Source: Paracoccus methylarcula
Lineage (GTDB): Bacteria; Pseudomonadota; Alphaproteobacteria; Rhodobacterales; Rhodobacteraceae
Length of the DNA: 64,000 nt
Assembly (NCBI RefSeq): GCF_003007735.2
Contig: NZ_PXNQ02000007.1
Coordinates: 186,001-250,000 of the forward strand
Direction: 5' to 3'
Shown here: positions 55,167 to 63,309 of the stretch, piece by piece
Layout: the number at the start of each line of letters is the position of its first letter
Numbering within the stretch: the first letter of the stretch is position 1
The notes under the pieces: generated by a model
Database searches by the model: none
Told to the model about the DNA's origin: nothing
What the model saw: the letters and a program-made list of their open reading frames with translations, nothing else
Made by a program: the position numbers and the translations under genes

Positions 55167-56306
55167 ATGAATATTCTCAAAGGGGCCGCAGCCGGAATCG
55201 CCTTGTTCCTGGCGGGTGGGGCCGGCGCGCAGGAGATCGAATTGCCCAGGCAGATGTCCTGGACCGCCTATGACACCGGATCGGCGGGATTCAACCAGGC
55301 CGTCGCCATCGGCGGCGAGCTTCAGAAGGCCACCGGCACCAGCCTGCGGGTCCTGCCCGGCAAGAACGATGTGTCGCGCACCCAGCCTCTGCGCCAGCGC
55401 CGTGTCGAGTTCTCGGCAACCGGGATCGGCGGCAGTTTCATGGCGCAGGAGGGAGCGTTCGAATTCGGCGAGAAGAACTGGGGGCCGCAGCCCCTGCGCG
55501 TCCTGCTGGCGAATTTCGGCGGCGACGTGAATCTTTCGGTCGGCGTGGCGGCGGATGCGGGGATCGAGACCTATGACGATCTGCGCGGCAAGCGCGTGGC
55601 ATGGATTGCCGGGGCGCCCGGGCTGAATGTCAACATGGACGCCTACCTGGCCTATGCGGGCCTGACCTGGGACGATGTGACCAAGGTCGAGTTCGGCGGC
55701 TACGGTGCCGCCTGGACCGGGCTGATCGAGGGAGAGGTGGACGCGATGTTCGGCTCGACCAATACCGGCCCGGCATATGAGGCGACGGCGGGGCCGCGCG
55801 GCCTGTTCTGGCCGGCGATGGATCCGGAGGATGAAGAGGCGTTCAAGCGGCTGACCGATATCGCGCCCTTCTATACGCGGAACAAGGCGACCATCGGTGC
55901 CGGTATCGATGGCACCGATGGCGTTGAGGGGGCGACCTATGCCTATCCGGTGCTGGTGAGCATGGCGGATGCGGATCCCGATCTGGTCTACAACATGACC
56001 AAGGCCATGGTCGAGCTGTTCCCGCAATATGACGGCAAGGCGCCGGGGATCGGCGGCTGGAATATCGACAAGCAGAACTTCACCTGGGTTGTCCCCTATC
56101 ACGAGGGGGCCATCGCCTATTTCAAGGAACTCGGTGTCTGGACCGACGAGGCGCAGGCCCATAACGACCGGCTGATCGAGCGGCAGGGAATCCTGCAGGC
56201 TGCCTGGGAGGAACTGGAGGCCGAGAACCCCGAGGATTGGACCGCCGCCTGGTCGCAAAAGCGCCGCGAGGCACTGGAAGCGGCGGGCTTCAAGGTGGTG
56301 TTCTGA
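55167..56306 (+). CDS. TAXI-family TRAP solute-binding protein 2
   Basis: 379-residue periplasmic binding protein. Signal peptide (MNILKGAAAGIALFLAGGAGA), then QMSWTAYDTGSAGFNQAVAIG, DAGIETYDDLRGKRVAWIAGAPG and FGGYGAAWTGLIEGEVDAMFG, as in TAXI proteins of the TRAP class. GGGAGGAG precedes the ATG. It is a paralogue of the binding protein at 51605-52728, with similar overall layout, so the island has two related uptake systems. IclR operators lie upstream. Two GC-rich hairpins separate it from its permease gene. Confidence 0.92.
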   Translation: MNILKGAAAGIALFLAGGAGAQEIELPRQMSWTAYDTGSAGFNQAVAIGGELQKATGTSLRVLPGKNDVSRTQPLRQRRVEFSATGIGGSFMAQEGAFEFGEKNWGPQPLRVLLANFGGDVNLSVGVAADAGIETYDDLRGKRVAWIAGAPGLNVNMDAYLAYAGLTWDDVTKVEFGGYGAAWTGLIEGEVDAMFGSTNTGPAYEATAGPRGLFWPAMDPEDEEAFKRLTDIAPFYTRNKATIGAGIDGTDGVEGATYAYPVLVSMADADPDLVYNMTKAMVELFPQYDGKAPGIGGWNIDKQNFTWVVPYHEGAIAYFKELGVWTDEAQAHNDRLIERQGILQAAWEELEAENPEDWTAAWSQKRREALEAAGFKVVF

Positions 56307-56360
56307 CCGTTCATCCGAGCGTTCGGGCGGCGGCGTAAGCAGGCCTCCGCCTTTAATCGC

Positions 56361-56412
56361 CCCGCCCCGCCGCATGCGGGACGGGCGAGACACGGGCCGG
56401 GATATCCGGCCC
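56361..56412 (+). promoter_or_regulatory. Tandem hairpins between TAXI 2 and its permease
   Basis: First hairpin about 56361-56385 (CCCGC / GCGGG extended past a mismatch by CCCG / CGGG). Second at 56394-56412 (GGGCCGG / CCGGCCC, loop GATAT). Such stems between a binding-protein gene and its permease gene often protect the upstream mRNA or partly stop transcription, giving more binding protein than permease. Confidence 0.6.
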
Positions 56413-56483
56413 CGACAGCCAGGGCGGATCGCGCAGTTCCCTTCGCGCTCCGCCAGCCCCCCGCGCCTGGAGAGGAGGTCCGT

Positions 56484-58562
56484 GTGCAACCCGCCGACAC
56501 CGTCTTGGAAGACCCCGAGAAAACGCCCGACAGCGGATATCGGAACCCCCGACATATCACCCTGTTTGTCCTGACCGTCGCTGCGGTCCTGCTGGTGATC
56601 AACCAGCTGTTCAATATCAGGCCTTTCGGGATGGTGATGCTGGAAGGCCGCTATCTCAACATCCTCGCCACGCTGTTTCTGGCGGCCACCTTCCTGGTGT
56701 TCGACATCCGGGGCAGGCGTTTCGGCTCGGTCTCTCCGCTGGACTGGCTGCTGGCCGCGGCCTCTCTGGGGGCGGGGGCCTATATCGCGGTGACGGCGCA
56801 GCAGAACCTCAACGAGGGCTGGGAATTCGCCGCGCCGGTGGGCGCGCAATGGGTGGCCTTCCTGTTCGCCGGATTGGTCCTTGAGGCGACCCGCCGCGCC
56901 GGGGGGCTGGTGCTTGCCATCATCGTGACCCTCGTCGCCTTCTATCCCAGCTTTGCCGGGCATGTCCCTGCACCCTTCTCGGGCTTTCAAAGCACGCTGA
57001 GCGAGACATTCTCCTATCATGTCTATTCCTCGGAAAGCATATTCGGCATCCCGATGCGGGCATTCGGCGGGGTGGTGATCGGCTTCATCATCTTCGGATC
57101 GGTGCTGCAACACACGGGCGGCGGAGCCTTCTTCAACGATCTCGCCCTGGGGCTGGTGGGGCGCTATCGCGGCGGGGCCGCCAAGGTCTCGATCTTTGCC
57201 AGCGGTTTCATGGGGTCGATGTCGGGCAGCGTCATCTCGAACGTGCTGACCACCGGCACCGTCTCGATCCCGACCATGCGCCGCACCGGCTTTTCCGCCA
57301 AGACCGCCGCCGCGACCGAGGCCTGCGCCTCGACCGGGGGTGTGCTGATGCCGCCGATCATGGGGGCGACGGCCTTCGTCATGGCGTCCTTCCTGTCGCT
57401 TCCCTATGCCGAGATCGTGGTCGCCGCCGCCATCCCCTCGCTGCTGTTCTATCTCGCCTTGTTCGCGCAGATCGACGCCTATTCGGCGCGCCGCAACCTG
57501 AAGGGATTGCCGCGGGGCGAGGTTCCGGCCCTGCGCGACACGCTGCGCAAGGGCTGGCCCTATGTGCTGGTCTTCGCGCTGCTGATCTTCATGATGGTGG
57601 TGCTGCGGCAGGAAACCAAGGCACCCTTCTATTCGGTGCTGCTGCTGCTGGCGATCAACCAGTTCCTTCCCGGCAGCCGCATGACATGGCGCAAGCTGGT
57701 CGAGATCGTCATGGGCGTCGGCTCCAGCCTCGCCGAACTGACCGCCGTCATCCTTGGCGTCGGGCTGATCGTCGGATCCTTCTCGGCCACCGGCCTTGCC
57801 GGGACGCTGGTGAACGAGCTGTTGTTCATCGCAGGCGACAATGTCTTCATCCTGCTGGTGATGGGCGCGCTGACGGCCTTTATCTTCGGCATGGGGATGA
57901 CGGCGACGGCCTGTTACATCTTCCTCGCCATCGTCCTTGCCCCGGCATTGGAGGCGGGGGGACTGGACCGGCTCGCGGTGCATCTGTTCATCCTCTACTG
58001 GGGCATGGTCAGCTATATCACCCCGCCTGTCGCCCTTGGTGCCTATGCCGCCGCGACGCTTGCGGGCACCAGTCCGATGAAGGCAGGATTCGAGGCGATG
58101 CGGCTTGGCAGCATCATCTATATCGTGCCCTTCCTGTTCGTGCTGAACCCGGCGCTGATCGGCAATGCCCCTGCGCTCGAAGTCATTGTGGCGCTGGTCT
58201 GCGCGGTGATCGGGGTCGGGATCATCGGCATGGGGTTGCAGGGCTATGTCGTGGCCGCCGGGTCGCTGGCGGGGCGCGGGGATTATCTTCTGCGCGCCAT
58301 GCTGTGCCTGGGCGGTTTCCTGTTCGCCCTGCCTGCGATGCCCTTTGCTGGGATCGGTTTCGGCACGACGGCGGCCATCGGCGCGGCACTGACGATCCTG
58401 CCGATCCTCGTGGCCTATCGGCGCGGCCGTCCCGTGGTCGCGGAACTGGGGCAGCGTGATGGAACAGATCGGCAAACTTGCGGAAGGGAGACCGGTATTG
58501 AGACGTATTCACGAGGTTCTGTCGCAGGGCAAACCCACCCATACCGCCATCGTCGATCATGA
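56484..58562 (+). CDS. TAXI-type TRAP transporter fused permease 2
   Basis: Fused DctQ/DctM-like permease of about 658-692 residues, like the one at 49589-51532. It contains ASGFMGSMSGSVISNVLTTG, ACASTGGVLMPPIMGATAFVMA, FGMGMTATACYIFLAIVLAP and YWGMVSYITPPVALGAYAA. GTG start with GAGGAGG upstream. As written the frame ends at 58562, over 100 nt inside the next gene, with a polar tail unlike a permease. If one C is missing near 58441 (GTCGCGGAAC from GTCGCCGGAAC), the frame ends at the TGA at 58457-58459, overlapping the next ATG as TGATG. I favour that end. Confidence 0.88.
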   Translation: MQPADTVLEDPEKTPDSGYRNPRHITLFVLTVAAVLLVINQLFNIRPFGMVMLEGRYLNILATLFLAATFLVFDIRGRRFGSVSPLDWLLAAASLGAGAYIAVTAQQNLNEGWEFAAPVGAQWVAFLFAGLVLEATRRAGGLVLAIIVTLVAFYPSFAGHVPAPFSGFQSTLSETFSYHVYSSESIFGIPMRAFGGVVIGFIIFGSVLQHTGGGAFFNDLALGLVGRYRGGAAKVSIFASGFMGSMSGSVISNVLTTGTVSIPTMRRTGFSAKTAAATEACASTGGVLMPPIMGATAFVMASFLSLPYAEIVVAAAIPSLLFYLALFAQIDAYSARRNLKGLPRGEVPALRDTLRKGWPYVLVFALLIFMMVVLRQETKAPFYSVLLLLAINQFLPGSRMTWRKLVEIVMGVGSSLAELTAVILGVGLIVGSFSATGLAGTLVNELLFIAGDNVFILLVMGALTAFIFGMGMTATACYIFLAIVLAPALEAGGLDRLAVHLFILYWGMVSYITPPVALGAYAAATLAGTSPMKAGFEAMRLGSIIYIVPFLFVLNPALIGNAPALEVIVALVCAVIGVGIIGMGLQGYVVAAGSLAGRGDYLLRAMLCLGGFLFALPAMPFAGIGFGTTAAIGAALTILPILVAYRRGRPVVAELGQRDGTDRQTCGRETGIETYSRGSVAGQTHPYRHRRS

Positions 58563-59982
58563 TGGCAGCCAATACAGCTATGCCGAGCTTGGCGAACTTG
58601 TCACGGCGATCGCCGGTAAGCTTCGCGATCATGGGGTGCGTCCGGGCGATCGGGTGCTGGTGGTCAGCGAGAATTGCGTGACCTATCTGGCCGCGATGCT
58701 TGCCCTGAGCCACCTGGATGCCTGGGCGACATTGGCCAATGCCCGGCTGACCCCCTCCGAACTGGATCGGCTGACAGAGGTCGCGGATGCGCGCTGCGCC
58801 ATCTTTACCCCCGAGGCGTCATCGGCGGCAAGGGCGCATGCCGAACGGCTGGAGGCCGTGTCACTGGGGCAATTGCGCTGTGGCGACCTGCTGGTAACGC
58901 CCCCGCGCGAGGCAATGCCCGAGCCGGTCGAGGATGGCCCCGGCCAGACCGCCGCGCTGATCTATACCAGCGGCACGGTCGGAGAGCCCAAGGGGGTGAT
59001 GCTGACCCATGGCAACCTTCTGTTCATGTGCCGGACCTCGGCCGGGCTGCGCCGGATCGGGCCGGAGGACACGACGCTGGCGGTGATCCCGGGAACCCAT
59101 ATCTTCGGGCTGACCTCGGTTTTCCTGGCCGGGCTGATGGGGGGATCGCGGCTCATTGCCATGCCGCGTTTCGATGCCGACGAGGTGCTGGGCCATATCC
59201 GCGAGGACGTGACCATCCTGCCCGCCGTGCCGCAGATTTTCGCCGCCCTGCTGCGCCGCCTGAAAGAGCTTGGCATCGAAAAGCCCGAACATCGGCTGCG
59301 CTATATCTATGCAGGCGGCGCGCCTTTGGACCTGAGCCTGAAGGAACGGGCCGAGCGGATCTTCGGACAGGTCCTGCATAATGGTTATGGCCAGACCGAG
59401 GCATCGCCGGGTATCGCCACCACGCGGCTTGAATGTCCGCGCAGCGATACGGCGGTGGGCCTGCCTGTGCCGGGGATGGAGGTGCTGATCCATGAGCCCG
59501 ACGAGAACGGGGTGGGCGAGCTATGGGCGCGCGGCCCCAACGTGATGAAGGGCTATTTCCGCAACCCGGAAGCCACCCGCACTACCTTGACCGAGGACGG
59601 TTTCCTGCGCACCGGCGATCTGGCACGGCAGGAAGCCGACGGCACATTGCATATCGCCGGGCGGCTGAAGGAGCTGATCATCCATTCCGGCTTCAACGTC
59701 TACCCGCCCGAGGTCGAGGCCGTGCTGACCGCCCATCCCGCCGTCGCGCTTTCCGCCGTGGTCGGACGGGCGCGGAACGGCAATGAGGACGTGCTGGCCT
59801 TCGTGACCACGCAGGACAAGGTGACCGAGGCCGAGTTGCGCGATTGGGTGCGTGAACGGATGGCGCCCTACAAGGTGCCCGCGCGGGTCATCATCGCCGA
59901 TGCCTTGCCACAGGCGGCGACAGGCAAGATCCTGAAAAACAAGCTGCTGGAACATTTCCGGGCAGCACTGGACGACATCTAG
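58459..59982 (+). CDS. AMP-forming acyl-CoA synthetase
   Basis: 507-residue adenylate-forming enzyme. The phosphate loop is YTSGTVGEPKGVMLTHGN; NGYGQTEASPG, GDLARQEADGTLHIAGRLKE (hinge region) and the catalytic Lys in ATGKILKNKL are all present. It activates a carboxylic acid through an acyl-adenylate to its CoA ester. The ATG at 58459 directly overlaps the corrected stop of the permease. Followed by thiolase, FadJ-like and acyl-CoA dehydrogenase genes, so it likely feeds that beta-oxidation set. The acid it prefers is not visible. Confidence 0.93.
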   Translation: MEQIGKLAEGRPVLRRIHEVLSQGKPTHTAIVDHDGSQYSYAELGELVTAIAGKLRDHGVRPGDRVLVVSENCVTYLAAMLALSHLDAWATLANARLTPSELDRLTEVADARCAIFTPEASSAARAHAERLEAVSLGQLRCGDLLVTPPREAMPEPVEDGPGQTAALIYTSGTVGEPKGVMLTHGNLLFMCRTSAGLRRIGPEDTTLAVIPGTHIFGLTSVFLAGLMGGSRLIAMPRFDADEVLGHIREDVTILPAVPQIFAALLRRLKELGIEKPEHRLRYIYAGGAPLDLSLKERAERIFGQVLHNGYGQTEASPGIATTRLECPRSDTAVGLPVPGMEVLIHEPDENGVGELWARGPNVMKGYFRNPEATRTTLTEDGFLRTGDLARQEADGTLHIAGRLKELIIHSGFNVYPPEVEAVLTAHPAVALSAVVGRARNGNEDVLAFVTTQDKVTEAELRDWVRERMAPYKVPARVIIADALPQAATGKILKNKLLEHFRAALDDI

Positions 59983-59997
59983 AGGACGAGGACGATC

Positions 59998-61187
59998 ATG
60001 CTTCAGGGATATATCTATGACGGTTTGCGCAGCCCCTTCGGGCGTCACGCGGGCGCGCTGGCGGCGGTTCGCCCCGATGATCTGGCGGCCAGGGTCATCC
60101 GCGCATTGGTCGAACGCTCGGACCTGCCGGTGGAGCGGATCGAGGATGTCATTCTCGGCAATGTCTGCCAGTCGGGCGAGGACAGCCGCAACGTGGCGCG
60201 TTTCGCAGGGCTTCTGGGTGGCGTGCGCGAAGAGGCAGGCGGGTTGACCGTCAACCGGCTTTGCGGCTCGGGCATGGCTGCGGCGCTGGACGCGGCGCGC
60301 TCGATCACGGTGGGCGAGGCCGGTCTCTATCTGGCCGGTGGCACCGAAAGCATGACCCGCGCGCCCTTCGTGATGGGCAAATCGCCAAGCGCATGGGACC
60401 GCCAGCCCAAGATTTACGACTCGACCATCGGCACCCGCTTTCCGAACAAGCAATTCGCCAAGGAGTTCGGCGACTACACCATGCCGCAGACCGCCGATAA
60501 CCTGGCCAGTGAATACGGCATCGGGCGCGAGGAAAGCGATGCCTTCGCCCATGCCAGCCAGCAGAAATACGAGGCGGCGCGGGCCGATGGCTTCTTCAAG
60601 GACGAAATCCTGCCCATCGAGATCCCGGGCCGCAAGGGTGCGGTGACCGTGGTCGATGCGGATGAACATCCCCGCCCCGAGACGACGCTGGAAAAGATGG
60701 CGTCGCTGAAGCCGATCTTCGAGGGCGGCGTGGTGACGGCGGCCAATGCCTCGGGCGCAATGATGGCGCGGCGGCGCTCTTGGTGGGGGCCAAGGATTTG
60801 GGGCCGAAGCCGCGGGCGCGGATCGTGTCGGGCGCGATTGCCGGGGTGCCGCCCCGGATCATGGGGATCGGGCCGGGCTTCGCCGTGCCCAAGGCGCTGG
60901 AACGCGCGGGGCTGACCATGCAGGACATGGACCTGATCGAGATCAACGAGGCTTTCGCCAGCCAGGTTCTCGCCTGCTGCAAACAACTGGATCTGGACCC
61001 GTCCGACAGCCGCCTGAACCCCAATGGCGGCGCGATCGCGATCGGCCATCCGCTTGGCGCCTCGGGCGCGCGGATCATCCTGACCGCGATGCGCCAGTTG
61101 GAACGCAGCGGTGGGCGCTATGCCTGCCTGTCTATGTGCGTCGGTGTCGGGCAGGGCATCGCCATGGTCATCGAGCGCGTCGCCTGA
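59998..61187 (+). CDS. Acetyl-CoA acyltransferase, beta-ketothiolase (frame broken by 1 nt)
   Basis: Thiolase that splits a 3-ketoacyl-CoA into acetyl-CoA and a shortened acyl-CoA. The nucleophilic Cys lies in TVNRLCGSGMAAALDAAR; the C-terminal motifs are NPNGGAIAIGHPLGASGARI (His) and CVGVGQGIAM (second Cys). The frame breaks near 60758 between NASGA and NDGAAALLVGAKDLG. The span is one nucleotide short of a multiple of three, and one C (GCCAAT) restores about 396 residues. It follows the acyl-CoA ligase by 15 nt, with the FadJ-like gene next. Confidence 0.93.
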
Positions 61188-61214
61188 ACGCGGCAGGAAA
61201 CGAAAGGATCAGAT

Positions 61215-63305
61215 ATGAGCCAGAGTGAAACAATGCCGGTGCGGGTCGAGACCGAGGGCGAGATCGGGCTGATCTGCCTGAACAATCCTCCGGTCAACGC
61301 GCTTGGGGCAGCCCTGCGGCAGGGGCTGTCGGATGCGATCGACACGTTGAATGCCGACCCGCAGATCCGCGTCATCGCCATTCATGGCGAGGGGCGGGCG
61401 CTGTCGGCGGGTGCCGATATCCGCGAATTCGGCAAGCCGCCGGTAGAGCCTCGCCTGCCCGACGTTCTGGACAGGATCGAGGCCAGCGACAAGCCGGTGA
61501 TCGCCGTGGTGCATGGCACGACCCTTGGCGGCGGGCTGGAGCTTGCCTTGTCCTGCCACGCGCGGATCGGCCTGCCCGGAGCGCGGGTCGGGCTGCCCGA
61601 GGTGACATTGGGCCTGCTGCCCGGCGCGGGCGGCACGCAGCGCCTGCCGCGCCTGATCGCGCTGGACAAGGCCATCGATATCATCAGCTCGGGCCGTCAG
61701 GTTCCCATTGATGAGGCGAAAGAGCTGGGAATCGTGGATCGCATTGACGACGCCACCCCGCGCGAGGCCGCATTGGCCGGGGCGAAAGCGGTGCGGGACG
61801 GCTCTCTGCCAACCCGGCGCACAGCGGAGATCTCGGTCGATCTGGACCCCGCGCTGATCGAGGCCGCCACCGAGCGCCTGCGCAAGAAACGCCCGGCGCT
61901 GGCCGCGCCGATCAAGGCGGTCGAGGCCGTGGCGCAGATCGCGAAGCCCTTCGCCGAAGGGCTGAAGGCCGAACGGGCGCTGTTCATGGAGCTGATGGAC
62001 AGCCCCGACCGGCAGGGCCTGATCCATGCCTTCAACGCCGAACGCGCCGTCAAGCGCATCCCCGAGGCTCAGGCAGAGCCGCGCAAGATCGAGACCGCCG
62101 GGGTCATCGGCGGCGGCACGATGGGGGTGGGTATCGCCACTGCCCTGTTGCAGGCCGGCATCCCGGTGACGCTGATCGAGATGGCACCCGAGCGGGCCGA
62201 GGCGGCGAAGGCTGCCGTGACCAGGAACCTTGATGGCGCGGTCAAGCGCGGAAAGATGACGGCAGAGGGCCGCGACAAGGCGCTGGCCGCCCTGACCGCC
62301 ACGACCAAGCTGGAAAGCCTCGCCCCCGTCGATCTGGTGATCGAGGCGGTATTCGAGGAGATGTCGGTCAAGGCCGAGATCTTCGGCAAGCTCGACCGGA
62401 TCTGCAAAGCCGGTGCGGTGCTCGGCACGAATACCTCTTATCTTGACGTGAACGCCATCGCCGAGATGACCTCTCGCCCGCAGGACGTGATCGGGCTGCA
62501 TTTCTTCTCTCCGGCTCATGTCATGCGGCTGCTCGAGGTCGTGGTGGCGGACAAGACTGCGCCCGAGGTGGTGGCGACGGCATGGGCATTGGCGGCGCGG
62601 ATGAAGAAGGTCGCGGTGCGTTCGGGCGTCTGCGATGGCTTCATCGGCAACCGCATCCTCGCCCATTACCGCAAGGCGGCGGATTACATGCTGCTGGACG
62701 GCGCGTCCTTCGAACAGATCGACCGGGCGCTGGAGGATTTCGGCTTCGCGATGGGGCCCTTTGCCGTGGGCGACCTGGCCGGGCTGGATATTGGTTGGGC
62801 AACGCGCAAGCGCAAGGCACCGGACCGTCCGCCCGAGGAACGCTATGTCACCATCGCCGACCGGATCTGCGAGAATGGCTGGTTCGGGCGCAAGACCGGG
62901 CGCGGCTATTATCTCTATGACGATCCCAAGACGCGCAAGCCGAACCCGGATGCCGTCGCCATCGTCGAAGCCGAGCGCAAGGCCGCAGGCGTAACCCCGC
63001 GCGAGTTCAGCGACGAGGATATCACCGCCCGCTACATGACCGCGATGATCTCCGAAGCCGCCCGCGTCGTGCAGGAGGGGGTCGCGCAGCGTCCCGTCGA
63101 TGTCGATGCGGTGTTCCTGTTCGGCTATGGTTTCCCGCGCCATCTGGGCGGGCCGCTCAATTATGCCGACCGGATCGGACCCAAGGCGCTGATCGAGCGG
63201 ATCGAAGCCTATGCCAGCGAAGATGCGCATTACTGGCAGATTCCGCCGCTCTTGCGTGAATTGGCCGATACTGGCCGCAGCTTTGCCGATTTGAACAAGG
63301 ATTGA
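61215..63305 (+). CDS. Enoyl-CoA hydratase/3-hydroxyacyl-CoA dehydrogenase (FadJ/FadB-like)
   Basis: 696-residue bifunctional beta-oxidation enzyme. N-terminal crotonase domain with catalytic Glu109 (TLGGGLEL) and Glu129 (GLPEVTLGLLPGAGG). NAD-binding GVIGGGTMGVGIATALLQAG begins near residue 296. The dehydrogenase catalytic His is in GLHFFSPAHVMRLLEVV, with NRILAHYRKAADYML. The C-terminal 3HCDH repeat includes GYGFPRHLGGPLNYAD. It hydrates enoyl-CoA and oxidises the S-3-hydroxyacyl-CoA. Same operon as the thiolase and the last acyl-CoA dehydrogenase. Confidence 0.94.
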   Translation: MSQSETMPVRVETEGEIGLICLNNPPVNALGAALRQGLSDAIDTLNADPQIRVIAIHGEGRALSAGADIREFGKPPVEPRLPDVLDRIEASDKPVIAVVHGTTLGGGLELALSCHARIGLPGARVGLPEVTLGLLPGAGGTQRLPRLIALDKAIDIISSGRQVPIDEAKELGIVDRIDDATPREAALAGAKAVRDGSLPTRRTAEISVDLDPALIEAATERLRKKRPALAAPIKAVEAVAQIAKPFAEGLKAERALFMELMDSPDRQGLIHAFNAERAVKRIPEAQAEPRKIETAGVIGGGTMGVGIATALLQAGIPVTLIEMAPERAEAAKAAVTRNLDGAVKRGKMTAEGRDKALAALTATTKLESLAPVDLVIEAVFEEMSVKAEIFGKLDRICKAGAVLGTNTSYLDVNAIAEMTSRPQDVIGLHFFSPAHVMRLLEVVVADKTAPEVVATAWALAARMKKVAVRSGVCDGFIGNRILAHYRKAADYMLLDGASFEQIDRALEDFGFAMGPFAVGDLAGLDIGWATRKRKAPDRPPEERYVTIADRICENGWFGRKTGRGYYLYDDPKTRKPNPDAVAIVEAERKAAGVTPREFSDEDITARYMTAMISEAARVVQEGVAQRPVDVDAVFLFGYGFPRHLGGPLNYADRIGPKALIERIEAYASEDAHYWQIPPLLRELADTGRSFADLNKD

Positions 63306-63309
63306 ACGG

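Noticed and set aside
55146-58475. Open frame of 1109 codons on the minus strand
   Set aside because: Antisense to the TAXI 2 and TRAP permease 2 genes; the translation is low-complexity (His, Arg, Gln, Gly) with no domain.
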